Origin: Streptomyces sp. NBC_01381
GTDB taxonomy: Bacteria; Actinomycetota; Actinomycetes; Streptomycetales; Streptomycetaceae
Direction of reading: 5' to 3'
DNA: 64,000 nucleotides
Assembly (NCBI RefSeq): GCF_026340305.1
Contig: NZ_JAPEPI010000001.1
Coordinates: 2,790,001-2,854,000, forward strand
Part shown: positions 7,911 to 15,979 of the stretch, piece by piece
How the letters are laid out: each line of letters opens with the position of its first letter
Numbering within the stretch: the first letter of the stretch is position 1
Notes under the pieces: generated by a model
Databases searched by the model: none
Seen by the model: the letters and a program-made list of their open reading frames with translations, nothing else
Told to the model about the DNA's origin: nothing
Position numbers and translations under genes: made by a program

Positions 7911-8891
7911 CTACTCGCCCTTGGCGCCCGTCAGGCCCTGGATGCGGCTCAGAAAGGCCACCGGCTCCGAGCCCGCCGGGTCGATGACGAGCTGGTTGGA
8001 GACGCGCTCCAGCGTCACCGACTGCTTGACCTCGCCCTTCAGCAAGGGCTTCACGTCGGCGTCGACGGTGAGGTTGACGCCCTTCGCGGCGGTCTGCTTC
8101 TCGTAGTGGTGCGTCGCGAAGAAGACCATCGCCCCGCCGTCCTTGGTCCGCAGACCCACCGGCGCGAACGTGCCGGCGTTCTGCGGCTCGTCGATGTACT
8201 GGACGGCGATGCCCCGGCGCTTGGTGTTCTTGTCGCGGAACGCCTTCCACGTCGACGTGTGATCGCCCGGCGCGAACGTGTCGCCGCCCGACTTCAGATA
8301 CGTCACGTACTCCTCGCCGAGATTCCTCGGCGCCACCGCGAGACCCGACGCGCCCACCTCGACCGGCTCGGCCCAGCCGTCCTTGTCCTTCTTGAGCTCA
8401 GGGACCTTCCCCGGCGCCACCAGGTTCAGGTACGAGGCCTCCCACAGCTGGTCGGCACTGCCCCGCGTGAAGACCAGCAGCCAGCGCATGTCCTCCCGGC
8501 GATTGGCATGCGTATCGGCGACGAACCACCGGGGCCAGCCGGCCTTCTTGGGGATCGAGAACTTCACGTCCGTCAGCTCCAGCGGCACCTGCTTGGGATT
8601 GCCGCCCGGATGCTGGGCCCTCTTGGACTTCAGCCCCGCCTGATTGATCGCCCCCAGGGGGCCCGTGATCCGGGCCGCGTCCAGGGCCGGGTCGTACGCT
8701 TTGTCCGCCTTGTTGTACGCGGTGAGGAAATCCTTCAGTGCGCGATTCGCCTCGGCCTTGGTCGCCGCCGGGACGACTTCCCGCTCCCCGTGCACCGTCA
8801 CGCACCCGCTCGCCGTCATCGACAAGGCGCTCACCACTGCCGCCGCCGTGGCCGGTCGGCTGAGACTGCGAAGCCTGCGCACGTTACTCAT
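7911..8891 (-). CDS. Putative lipoprotein of unknown function
   Basis: A 326-aa exported protein. An N-terminal signal with RR and a hydrophobic core ends in a lipobox-like ASGC with Cys30 (SMTASGC), so it is likely anchored to the outer face of the membrane. The mature part is a mixed alpha/beta domain with no catalytic motif I can name; two halves carry similar WRWFVADT/MRWLLVF and AMVFFATHHYEK segments. I chose ATG 8891 (MSNVRRL) over the codon four residues upstream. It lies downstream of the efe block but is separated from it by a hairpin and a decayed gene, so it is not obviously part of iron uptake. Confidence 0.7.
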   Translation of the reverse strand: MSNVRRLRSLSRPATAAAVVSALSMTASGCVTVHGEREVVPAATKAEANRALKDFLTAYNKADKAYDPALDAARITGPLGAINQAGLKSKRAQHPGGNPKQVPLELTDVKFSIPKKAGWPRWFVADTHANRREDMRWLLVFTRGSADQLWEASYLNLVAPGKVPELKKDKDGWAEPVEVGASGLAVAPRNLGEEYVTYLKSGGDTFAPGDHTSTWKAFRDKNTKRRGIAVQYIDEPQNAGTFAPVGLRTKDGGAMVFFATHHYEKQTAAKGVNLTVDADVKPLLKGEVKQSVTLERVSNQLVIDPAGSEPVAFLSRIQGLTGAKGE

Positions 8892-8913
8892 GGGTCCCTC
8901 CACCTACGCCCTT

Positions 8914-8941
8914 CCCGGCCCCGAACCCTACCGGGGCCGGG
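8914..8941. terminator. Hairpin between efe block and lipoprotein gene
   Basis: A ten-bp perfect inverted repeat (8914-8923 with 8932-8941, arms CCCGGCCCCG and CGGGGCCGGG) around an 8-nt loop. It lies upstream of the lipoprotein gene and downstream of the efe genes and may stop read-through. There is no U-tract in the minus-strand direction. Confidence 0.45.
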
Positions 8942-8959
8942 AAAAGCGTCGAAGGCGGG

Positions 8960-9150
8960 TCAGAGCTCCTGGAGAGAGAAGTCGTAGACCCAGCCGCGGG
9001 CGCTGGTGCGGGGCAGGTCGCCGTAGTACCAGCGGTTGCCGTGGCTGTTCACGGCGTTGTTGCTCGGACCCTTGCGGGCGGTGCCGCCGAGATTGCCCGG
9101 CGAGTGCCAGGACCGTCGCGCCGATCAGGCCGGCAACTGGCCTGGGACGG
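8960..9150 (-). pseudogene. Remnant of a small secreted SH3-like protein
   Basis: Minus-strand reading gives a coherent C-terminal tail ending at the TGA at 8962-8960: SPGNLGGTARKGPSNNAVN, then GNRWYYGDLP and GWVYDFSLQEL, which looks like the end of a small secreted bacterial SH3-type protein. In this frame a TGA interrupts it at 9127-9125. The other frame just upstream reads like the core of a signal peptide (AGLIGATVLALAG). So a signal peptide and an SH3-like tail appear joined in different frames, with the middle and any start codon missing. I read this as a gene broken by deletion and frameshift. Confidence 0.5.
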
Positions 9151-9160
9151 CAGGTCAGCC

Positions 9161-10009
9161 CTATTCCGGAGCTGTCGCTTTCTCCTTCACCGGGGTCTCG
9201 CGGCGGGTGGACCTCACCGGGGCGAAGAAGAACGCGAGCGTCGGGATCAGGTACAGCAGCCACACCGTGACCTGGGCGACCGTCGGGTCGGGCTGGAAGT
9301 TGAAGATGCCCTTCAGGAGCGTGCCGTACCAGCTGTCCGGAGGGATCGTCGCGCTGATGTCGAACGCCTTGTCCTGCAGGCCGCCGAGGAACTCCGCCTC
9401 CTGCAGGTCGTGCACGCCGTACGCGAGCACGCCCGCCGCCACGACCACCAGCATGGCGCCGGTCCAGGTGAAGAACTTCGCCAGGTTGATGCGGACCGTG
9501 CCCTTGTAGAACAGCCAGCCCAGCGCGATCGCGGTGGCAAGGCCAAGGAGCACGCCGATCAGCGGACCGGGCGTGCCGTCGCCCGATGCCCGCACCGAGG
9601 CCCACACGAACAGCGCGGTCTCCAGGCCCTCGCGGCCCACGGCGAGGAACGCCGTGGCGACCAGCGCACCCGTGCCCATCTGCAGGGCCGCGTCCAGCTT
9701 GCCGTGCAGCTCGGCCTTGAGATGACGGGCCGTACGCCGCATCCAGAAGACCATCCACGTCACGAGCGCCACGGCGAGGATCGACAGCGAACCGCCGAGC
9801 GCCTCCTGCGCCTTGAACGTCAGCTCCTGCGAACCGAAGGTCAGCGCGCAGCCGAAGCCGAACGCGATGGCGCACGCGGCACCGATGCCGATCCAGATGG
9901 GCCGCAGCGCGTCGCGGCGCTCCGTCTTCACCAGATAGGCGATGAGGATGCAGACGACCAGGCTGGCCTCAAGGCCTTCGCGCAGGCCGATCAGATAGTT
10001 GCCGAACAT
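9161..10009 (-). CDS. efeU: Iron permease of the FTR1/EfeU family
   Basis: A 282-aa polytopic membrane protein with about seven helices and the two REGLE motifs that define FTR1/EfeU ferric permeases (about residues 10-14 and 125-130: LREGLEAS and GREGLETALF). It moves iron through the cytoplasmic membrane after delivery by EfeO and EfeB. It is the last gene of the efeO-efeB-efeU unit, 17 bp after efeB, with ATG at 10009. The charged tail (RSTRRETPVKEKA) is cytoplasmic. Regulation is probably through the iron box upstream of efeO. Confidence 0.95.
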   Translation of the reverse strand: MFGNYLIGLREGLEASLVVCILIAYLVKTERRDALRPIWIGIGAACAIAFGFGCALTFGSQELTFKAQEALGGSLSILAVALVTWMVFWMRRTARHLKAELHGKLDAALQMGTGALVATAFLAVGREGLETALFVWASVRASGDGTPGPLIGVLLGLATAIALGWLFYKGTVRINLAKFFTWTGAMLVVVAAGVLAYGVHDLQEAEFLGGLQDKAFDISATIPPDSWYGTLLKGIFNFQPDPTVAQVTVWLLYLIPTLAFFFAPVRSTRRETPVKEKATAPE

Positions 10010-10026
10010 GATTCAGTCAGTTCCCC

Positions 10027-11307
10027 TCAGCTGAACAGTGCCCGGCCCCACCAGTCGTCCTTGTCGCGGACGCCCGGCGGGATCGCGAAGACCGCTGAAC
10101 CCACGTGCTGGATGTACTCGTTGAGAACGTCGGCGCGCGCCAGGCTGCGCTGCACCGGAATGAAGCCCGTACGGACGTCCTTCTGGTACGCGAGGAAGAA
10201 GAGCCCCGCGTCCAGGCGGCCCAGGCCGTCGGTGCCGTCCGTGAAGGAGTAGCCGCGGCGCAGGATCGTCGCACCGTCGTTGCTGTCCGGATGCGCGAGC
10301 CGTACATGGGCCTCGGGCTTCATCGCCTTCAGGAACGGCTCGTCGTGCTCCTTGGCCTTGCCGACCGGGGCGCCCTCGCGCTTGTCGCGCCCGAAGATGT
10401 CCTCCTGCTCACCGAGCGGAGTACGGTCCCAGGTCTCGACGTTCATCCGGATACGGCGCGCGACGAGATACGAGCCGCCGGCCATCCACTCCGGTCCGTC
10501 CTTCTCGCCCACCCAGACATGCTTGGCGAGCGCGGAGTTGTCCTCGCCCGAGACATTGCGGGTGCCGTCCTTGAAGCCGAACAGATTGCGCGGCGTCTGC
10601 GCGCCCGGCGTCGTCGACGACGTCTTGCCGAAGCCGAGCTGCGACCAGCGCACCGCGACCTTGCCGAAGCCGATGCGGGCGAGATTGCGGATCGCGTGCA
10701 CGGCGACCTGCGGGTCGTCCGCGCAGGCCTGTACGCAGATGTCGCCGCCGCCACGGGACTTGTCGAGGTTGTCGCCGGGGAACTTGGGCAGATCGACCAG
10801 GGCTTCGGGCCGCCGGTCCTTGAGCCCGAACTTCTCGAAGAGGCTCGGACCGAAGCCGATCGTGAGCGTGAGCCGGGACGGCTTGAGGCCGAGCGCCTCA
10901 CCGGTGTCGTCCGGCGGCGCCTCGGCGAGACCGCCGTAGGCGCCCTCGCCGACCTCGTGCCCCGCCGTCATCCGTGCGGCGGCCTTCGTCCAGTCCTTGA
11001 GGAGCTGCACGAACTGCTCGCGGTCGTCCGTCTTCACGTCGAACGCGGCGAAGTGAAGCCGGTCCTGGACGGCGGTCGCGATGCCCGCCTGGTGCCTGCC
11101 GTGGAAGGCGACCGCGCCGCCCGCCGACGCCGCGGGCACGGTCTCGTCACCGGACCGCCCCACCGCCACCGCGCCGCCCGTGACAGCGGCACCGAGCGCG
11201 AGCCCGGCGCCGCCCCAGCCGAGGAGCGAACGCCGGGAAGGGGAGGCGGAGTTGGTGTCCTCGTCCGGTATGGACGCACCGTCGGTGCCGCTCGTGATCT
11301 CAGTCAT
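10027..11307 (-). CDS. efeB: Deferrochelatase/peroxidase EfeB (DyP-type, Tat-exported)
   Basis: A 426-aa dye-decolorizing peroxidase of the EfeB group. The N-terminus carries a twin-arginine signal (SPSRRSLLGWGG, RR at 25-26, then a hydrophobic stretch). The family GxxDG motif is GFKDGTRN, and the distal and proximal heme regions follow (AHPDSNDGATILRRGYSF). In E. coli EfeB oxidises Fe(II), and release of iron from heme has also been proposed. ATG 11307 is chosen because the Tat signal starts there; upstream codons in the same frame run into efeO. It sits 32 bp after efeO and 17 bp before efeU, so the three form one operon. Confidence 0.95.
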   Translation of the reverse strand: MTEITSGTDGASIPDEDTNSASPSRRSLLGWGGAGLALGAAVTGGAVAVGRSGDETVPAASAGGAVAFHGRHQAGIATAVQDRLHFAAFDVKTDDREQFVQLLKDWTKAAARMTAGHEVGEGAYGGLAEAPPDDTGEALGLKPSRLTLTIGFGPSLFEKFGLKDRRPEALVDLPKFPGDNLDKSRGGGDICVQACADDPQVAVHAIRNLARIGFGKVAVRWSQLGFGKTSSTTPGAQTPRNLFGFKDGTRNVSGEDNSALAKHVWVGEKDGPEWMAGGSYLVARRIRMNVETWDRTPLGEQEDIFGRDKREGAPVGKAKEHDEPFLKAMKPEAHVRLAHPDSNDGATILRRGYSFTDGTDGLGRLDAGLFFLAYQKDVRTGFIPVQRSLARADVLNEYIQHVGSAVFAIPPGVRDKDDWWGRALFS

Positions 11308-11339
11308 CCCTCGGTTCCCCCTTGCCTCTGCCCTTGCCT

Positions 11340-12506
11340 CTACTTGGACTTGCCGACGACTGCGGCGGCCAGCTTCGACAGCGGCTCCGCGAGGGCGTTG
11401 ACGCCGTTCTGCAGCTCCTTGACGTCGGCCTTGCCGAGCTTCTCGTACGACTTGAAGGTGTACGAGTCCTTGCCGCCGCCCGTGCGGTACTTGCCGAGCA
11501 GTTTGTCCAGGGCCGCGAACTGCTTGTCGAGCTCCTTGGTGAGCGCCGGGTCGTTCTCGGACGCGACGGCCTTCAGCAGTCCGTACGCCTTCTCCGCACC
11601 CTCGACGTTCGCCTTGAAGTCGACGAGGTCGGTGTGCGAGTAGCGCTCCTCCTCGCCGGTGACCTTGCCGGTGGCGACCTCGTCGAGGAGCTCCTTGGCG
11701 CCGTTGGCCATGGAGGTCGGGGTGATCACGGCCTTGCCGACACGGTTCTGCCAGTCCTTGAGGTCCTTGTCCAGCTGGGTGGCGAGCTCCTTGTCCCGCT
11801 CGCCGATCTTCTTGTCCTGCCACAGGGACCGCTCCAGACGGTGCCAGCCCGTCCAGTCCTTCTCCAGGTCCTGGCCCTCCTCCAGGCCGTCCTCGCGGAG
11901 GTCGACCTTCGGGTCGATGTCACCGAAGGACTCGGCGACGGGCTCGGTGCGCTCCCAGCCGATGCGGGAGTTGGCGTACGTCTTCTTCGCGGCCTCGATG
12001 TCGCCCTTGCGGACGGCGTCGGTGAAGAGCTTCACCTTGGGCAGCGTCGCGTCGGCCTGCTCCTGCGCGTAGGCGCGGTAGTCGGCGACGGCCTTGTCCA
12101 GGCGCGGGTCGCGCTTGACGGCCTTGCCGCCGCTGACGGTGACCTTCTGGCGGATGCCGTCGCCCTTCATGCCGGGCTTGCAGGCGATCTGGTACGAACC
12201 GGACTTCACCTCGGCGGTCAGCTTCTGCTTGGTGCCGGGGCCGATGTTCTCGCGCTCGCTGACGATGCGGTCGTCGGGGAAGAGGAGGTAGACCTCGGTG
12301 ACCTTGGAGCCCTTGTTCTCGATGGCGAGCTCGACGTGCCCGGCGGAGAGCTTGGTCTTGGAGACCTCGCACTTGTCGTCGGTGGCGGTCACCTCGACGG
12401 TGTTCCCGCCGCCCTTGGCGTCGCTTTTCTCGGTGCAGCCCGTGACGGCGGTGAGCGCTGCCGCTGCGGCGATGGCAGTGGCGGCGGAGAGGCGGACGGG
12501 GCGCAT
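11340..12506 (-). CDS. efeO: EfeO, periplasmic-type iron-binding lipoprotein
   Basis: A 388-aa protein with a lipoprotein signal (lipobox VTGC, Cys24), an N-terminal cupredoxin-like domain (about 35-135) and a C-terminal M75/imelysin-like domain that includes GWHRLER, the HxxE metal motif of EfeO. It binds iron at the cell surface and hands it to EfeU. First gene of the efe operon (ATG 12506). A DmdR/IdeR-like iron box lies about 65-80 bp upstream, predicting repression when iron is plentiful. Confidence 0.95.
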   Translation of the reverse strand: MRPVRLSAATAIAAAAALTAVTGCTEKSDAKGGGNTVEVTATDDKCEVSKTKLSAGHVELAIENKGSKVTEVYLLFPDDRIVSERENIGPGTKQKLTAEVKSGSYQIACKPGMKGDGIRQKVTVSGGKAVKRDPRLDKAVADYRAYAQEQADATLPKVKLFTDAVRKGDIEAAKKTYANSRIGWERTEPVAESFGDIDPKVDLREDGLEEGQDLEKDWTGWHRLERSLWQDKKIGERDKELATQLDKDLKDWQNRVGKAVITPTSMANGAKELLDEVATGKVTGEEERYSHTDLVDFKANVEGAEKAYGLLKAVASENDPALTKELDKQFAALDKLLGKYRTGGGKDSYTFKSYEKLGKADVKELQNGVNALAEPLSKLAAAVVGKSK

Positions 12507-12569
12507 AGGGGCTCCAAGGCGGGGTTCACGGACGATTCCGGCACGGCATGCCGGTGAGGCGGACCTAAC

Positions 12570-12588
12570 TTAACTGAGCCTTACCTGG
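12570..12588. promoter_or_regulatory. Iron box (DmdR/IdeR-type) upstream of efeO, weak match
   Basis: TTAACTGAGCCTTACCTGG matches 13 of 19 positions of the palindrome TTAGGTTAGCCTAACCTAA bound by DtxR-family iron repressors. The efeO start is 64 bp away. It shares the CCTTACCT right half with the stronger boxes at 15938 and 20893. Confidence 0.6.
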
Positions 12589-12701
12589 TCGATACCCAGC
12601 CGTTCCGTGATTCACCTCTCAGTGTTCGGCGGTGCTTACGGGGGTGTCACGGTGGGGTGATGGGCGCTTCATGGGGTGGCAAAGTGCGGGTCAAGGAGTT
12701 G

Positions 12702-12777
12702 GATCACCGGCTCCGCCGAGTTCGTCCTCAAACGCCGGACGGGCTGGATAGATCCAGCCCGTCCGGCGTTTGAGGAC
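12702..12777. repeat. Dispersed repeat with 26-bp perfect inverted arms (terminator), copy 1
   Basis: Contains ATCACCGGCTCCGCCGAG followed by a perfect hairpin: arm 12724-12749 pairs base for base with 12752-12777 around a 2-nt loop. The core CAAACGCCGGACGGGCTG is shared with copies at 19781, 27264 and 60733. Only this copy has both arms complete. It lies just past the hmuV stop and probably terminates the hmu operon; there is no U-tract. Confidence 0.75.
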
Positions 12778-12858
12778 ATCTTGTACGGGGGTCCAGGGGG
12801 CGGAGCCCCATGGTTTCGGGAAGGGGCGGGATTGGGGAAAGCCCCGCAGGGCCCGCCC

Positions 12859-13704
12859 TCAGCCCCGCACCGGGGTCACGAGCGGAGCCCCCGTACGGGG
12901 ATGCGGGAACACCTCCACCGGCTGGCGGTAGACCTTGCTCAGGAGCTCCCCGGTGAACGCCTCACCCGGAGGGCCCTCCGCGGCCACCGCCCCGCCGCGC
13001 AACACCACCGCCCGGTCCGCGTACGCCGCCGCAAGCCCCAGGTCGTGCAGGACCACGACCACCGCGTCCCCCGCGGCGGCCCGCTCCCGGCAGATCCGCA
13101 GGACCAGCTCCTGGTGGCGAAGATCCAGCGCCGCGGTCGGCTCGTCGAGCAGAAGGAGCGGTGCCCGCTGGGCCAGGACCCGGGCCAGCGCGACCCGCGC
13201 CCGCTCGCCCCCGCTCAGCGCGGAGAAGGAACGGGCGGCGAACTCGCCGACCTCCGTCGCGGCCATCGCCTCATGTACGGCACGGTCGTCGTCGTCCTCC
13301 AGGGCCGTCCCCGCCCAGGGCGCGCGCCCCATGCGGACGACGTCCTCCACCGCGAACGGAAAGGACAGCGCGGCCGCCTGCGGCAACACCGCACGCCGCA
13401 GGGCGAGTTCACGGGCCGGCCACTGGGCGACCGGGCGCCCGCAGACGCGCACGCTGCCCTCGTCCGCAGCGATGTCTGCCGCCAGGGCCGCCAACAGGGT
13501 TGATTTACCCGCCCCGTTGGGCCCGACGAGGGCCAGCACCTCACCCGCCCGCGCAGTGAGGGACACCCCGGCGAGCACCTCGCGCCCCCCGAGCCGCACC
13601 CGCAGGTCCGAAACCTCCGCGAGCGCATCACCGGGGGAGACCGGCCCCGGCAGGACGCGCCCGCCGCCGGAGGAGAACAGCCGGTGGGTGATCCGCCCGA
13701 TCAT
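12859..13704 (-). CDS. hmuV: Heme ABC transporter ATP-binding protein
   Basis: A 281-aa ATPase of the FecCD-partner class. Walker A is GPNGAGKSTLL, the Q-loop region is VLPQAAALSFPF, the signature is LSGGERARVALAR, Walker B is LLLLDEPTAALD, and the H-loop is VVLHDLGLAA. It energises heme import by the permease encoded just upstream. ATG 13704 overlaps the permease stop (ATGA), so the two are translationally coupled; the frame stays open further upstream but only as an echo of the permease gene. Last gene of hmuT-hmuU-hmuV, followed by a 26-bp hairpin. Confidence 0.93.
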   Translation of the reverse strand: MIGRITHRLFSSGGGRVLPGPVSPGDALAEVSDLRVRLGGREVLAGVSLTARAGEVLALVGPNGAGKSTLLAALAADIAADEGSVRVCGRPVAQWPARELALRRAVLPQAAALSFPFAVEDVVRMGRAPWAGTALEDDDDRAVHEAMAATEVGEFAARSFSALSGGERARVALARVLAQRAPLLLLDEPTAALDLRHQELVLRICRERAAAGDAVVVVLHDLGLAAAYADRAVVLRGGAVAAEGPPGEAFTGELLSKVYRQPVEVFPHPRTGAPLVTPVRG

Positions 13705-14834
13705 GCCCAACCCCCTTGCCTGCGACGGGTCCTGCGCAACAGCCAGAAGAAGAACGGGCTGCCGAAGAGCGCCGTGAGCACCCCCAGCGGCAGCTCGGCC
13801 GGCGCCGCGACCGTACGCGCCGCCAGGTCCGCGCCGACCAGCACCACCGCCCCGCCCAGCGCACTGCCCGGCACCAGGAAGCGGTGCCCGGGGCCCGCCG
13901 CCATCCGCAGCAGATGCGGCACGAGCAGACCCACGAACGTGATGATCCCGGCGACGGCCACCGCGGCCGCGGTCAGCAGCGCCACCACGAGAACCAGCAC
14001 GAGCCGCAGCCGCTCGACGTCGACCCCCAGATGCCGCGCGGGCCGCTCGCCGAGCGCGAGGAGGTCCAACTTCCGTGCGTACAGCGGCGCGACGGCAAGT
14101 CCGGCCACCGCGCACGGCAGCACGGCGAGCACCTTCGGCCAGGTCGCACCGGCGAGCGAGCCGAGCTGCCAGAACGTGATCTGGGTGATCTGCGCGTTGT
14201 CCGCGAAGAAGATGCAGAGCCCGATCAGCGCCCCCGCGAACGCGTTCACGGCGATCCCGGTGAGAATGAGCGTGACGACCTCCGTACGCCCGCCGTCGCG
14301 CGAGAGCACGTACACGAGAAGGACGGTCGCGAGCCCGGCGACGAACGCGCACACCGTCACCGTCCAGTTCCCGAAGAAGCTGAGGCCGAGCGCGATCGAC
14401 GCGACGGCGCCGACGGCCGCGCCCGCCGAGATCCCGATGACCCCGGGCTCGGCGAGCGGATTCCCGAACACGCCCTGCATCAGCGCCCCGGCGCACCCCA
14501 GCGACCCCCCGACCAGCAGGGCGAGCGTCACGCGTGGCAGCCGCACGTTCCACAGCACGCTCTCCCCGACCCGGTCGAGCGCACTCCCGCCGAGCCCCAT
14601 CCGATGCCGGACCGAACTGAGTACGTCCCCGAGCGGGATGTCGTACGCACCGATTCCGGCGGAGAGGAGGCAGAGGAGGACGAGGGCGCCGACGAGACCG
14701 AGGGTCAGGAGGAAGGGCGCGCTGCGCTTGGAGGTCCCGCCTTCGTTGTGGGCAGGCGTTCCGCACGGCGGAACGGGTGGGCACAACGCCTTACCGCCGG
14801 GCGCGGATGAAGCGGCCTTGGAGGTAACCGTCAC
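13701..14834 (-). CDS. hmuU: Heme ABC transporter permease (FecCD/BtuC family) with palindromic-element insertion in its N-terminus
   Basis: A 377-aa permease with about nine or ten helices. Family signatures are NVRLPRVTLALLVGGSLGCAG, GVFGNPLAEPGVIGISAGAA and GIITFVGLLVPHLLR. It forms the channel for heme import with HmuT and HmuV. GTG 14834 overlaps the hmuT stop (GTGA). The tail before the first helix (about 1-40) is unusually long and contains CPPVPPCGTPAHNE. This is encoded by a 47-bp palindromic DNA element (14744-14790) identical, in the opposite orientation, to 44477-44523. The element keeps the frame open, so it appears to be a tolerated in-frame insertion into a cytoplasmic tail. 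Confidence 0.93.
   Translation of the reverse strand: MTVTSKAASSAPGGKALCPPVPPCGTPAHNEGGTSKRSAPFLLTLGLVGALVLLCLLSAGIGAYDIPLGDVLSSVRHRMGLGGSALDRVGESVLWNVRLPRVTLALLVGGSLGCAGALMQGVFGNPLAEPGVIGISAGAAVGAVASIALGLSFFGNWTVTVCAFVAGLATVLLVYVLSRDGGRTEVVTLILTGIAVNAFAGALIGLCIFFADNAQITQITFWQLGSLAGATWPKVLAVLPCAVAGLAVAPLYARKLDLLALGERPARHLGVDVERLRLVLVLVVALLTAAAVAVAGIITFVGLLVPHLLRMAAGPGHRFLVPGSALGGAVVLVGADLAARTVAAPAELPLGVLTALFGSPFFFWLLRRTRRRQGGWA
14744..14790. repeat. 47-bp palindromic element inside hmuU coding sequence
   Basis: The reverse complement of this segment is identical over all 47 bases to 44477-44523. The centre is a short hairpin GTTCCGC-ACG-GCGGAAC with further partial symmetry outside (TTGTG...CACAA). 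Inside hmuU it is read in frame and encodes part of the extra N-terminal tail. Confidence 0.8.
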
Positions 14835-15853
14835 TTCTCTGCGCCCCCGTACAACTGCCCCACCAGAGACTTCAGGACCTCATCCGTCCGAGGCCCATAG
14901 TTCAAAAGCACCCCGTCGTCGATCGAGACGACACGGCGGTCGAGCCCCGCGGGGGTCTCGGCGACGCCCGGGATCTTGAGCAGCCCGTCCACGCCGTCCA
15001 CCGATTCAAGCCCCTTGGACATCACAAGAATCGCGTCCGGCGCCGCCTCGGCCAACGCCTCGCTGGTGATCGCGGTGAAGTCCTTCTTCAGGCCTGACGC
15101 CTTGCCCGCGTCGACCGCGCCCGCCGCCTCCAGGAGCGAACTCGCCCCCGACTCGCGCCCGCCGAGCAGATAGACGGAGGCGGACCCGCGCAGATACAGG
15201 AAGGCCACGCGCGGCTTCTCGGTGCGGGCGGACGCGGGGATGGACTTCCGCACCGCCGAAATCCGCTTCTCCGTACGGGACTTCAGCTCGTCGCCCGCCT
15301 TCTTCACGCCCAGGGCCTTGGCCACCGCGTCGATCCGCGGGCCCACGTCGTCGAGGCTCTTCGCCGGGTCGAGGACGACCAGCGGGATGCCCGCGTCACG
15401 GATCTGGTCGATCGCCTCGGCCGGGCCCGTGGAGGTGTCCGCGAGGACGACCGTCGGCTTCAGGGAGAGCACGCTCTCCGCCGAGACGTCGTGCGCACGT
15501 GTCACCACCGGCAGCTTCTCGGCCTGCTCGAAGGTCGCGGTGATGTCGCGGGCCACGACGTTCTTGCCGAGGCCGAGCGTGAACACGATCTCGCTCAGGC
15601 TGCCGGTGAGCGGCACGATCCGGCTGGTGTCCTTGACGGTGACCTTCTTGCCGTCGGCCGACGTGACAGTGGCGGGGAGCACGGGGTCGGGGCGGGACTT
15701 CAGGGGCTCGACCCGGTCGGGCGCGGAGGCCGTCTTCGCCTTCGGGGACGTGGCGCCACCGTCGTCCGACGATGATCCACAGCCCGTGAGGGCCAGGGCG
15801 AGAACGGCGGTCCACGCACCGGCGATACGGAGTGGGCGCGGCATGCGAAGCAC
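14831..15853 (-). CDS. hmuT: Heme-binding lipoprotein of the hmu ABC importer
   Basis: A 340-aa substrate-binding protein of the PeriBP (cluster A-II) type. The signal ends in the lipobox ALTGC (Cys25), so it is anchored outside the membrane. Conserved features are SRIVPLTGSLSEIVFTLGLG, VVARDITATFEQAEKLPVV, LKPTVVLAD and a C-terminal VLNYGPRTDEVL-like segment. It binds heme and delivers it to HmuU. GTG 15853 is preferred (GGTGG spaced 6 nt upstream), with ATG 15844 as the alternative. The gene diverges from the HtaA gene at 15980; a strong iron box lies between them and can serve both. Confidence 0.92.
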   Translation of the reverse strand: MLRMPRPLRIAGAWTAVLALALTGCGSSSDDGGATSPKAKTASAPDRVEPLKSRPDPVLPATVTSADGKKVTVKDTSRIVPLTGSLSEIVFTLGLGKNVVARDITATFEQAEKLPVVTRAHDVSAESVLSLKPTVVLADTSTGPAEAIDQIRDAGIPLVVLDPAKSLDDVGPRIDAVAKALGVKKAGDELKSRTEKRISAVRKSIPASARTEKPRVAFLYLRGSASVYLLGGRESGASSLLEAAGAVDAGKASGLKKDFTAITSEALAEAAPDAILVMSKGLESVDGVDGLLKIPGVAETPAGLDRRVVSIDDGVLLNYGPRTDEVLKSLVGQLYGGAEK

Positions 15854-15937
15854 CGAATTCCACCGTCCTGTCGTGTTGTTGAGCCGGCCGAGATCCGGGT
15901 GGCCGGGGTTGGGGGTTCCAGCCGGAGTGATCGTAGT

Positions 15938-15956
15938 TTAGGTTAGCCTTACCTCA
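15938..15956. promoter_or_regulatory. Iron box between hmuT and htaA-like gene
   Basis: TTAGGTTAGCCTTACCTCA matches 17 of 19 positions of the DtxR/IdeR/DmdR palindrome TTAGGTTAGCCTAACCTAA. It is 24 bp from the htaA-like start and 85 bp from the hmuT start, so one repressor site may govern both directions. Confidence 0.85.
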
Positions 15957-15979
15957 TTAGCCACACTCGGAGGGGTCCC

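Larger units (their letters stand above)
12507..12858. other. 352-bp non-coding region: efeO promoter and hmu operon terminator
   Basis: No gene is seen. From left to right it holds the efeO leader, an iron-box-like sequence (12570-12588), about 110 bp without obvious signals, and a dispersed repeat with a 26-bp perfect hairpin (12702-12777). The last 80 bp before the hmuV stop show nothing I recognise. Confidence 0.7.

Noticed and set aside
9161..15853. Siderophore biosynthesis genes accompanying the iron transporters
   Set aside because: All genes in the block are transport or heme handling; no NRPS, IucA/C-like or decarboxylase gene is present.
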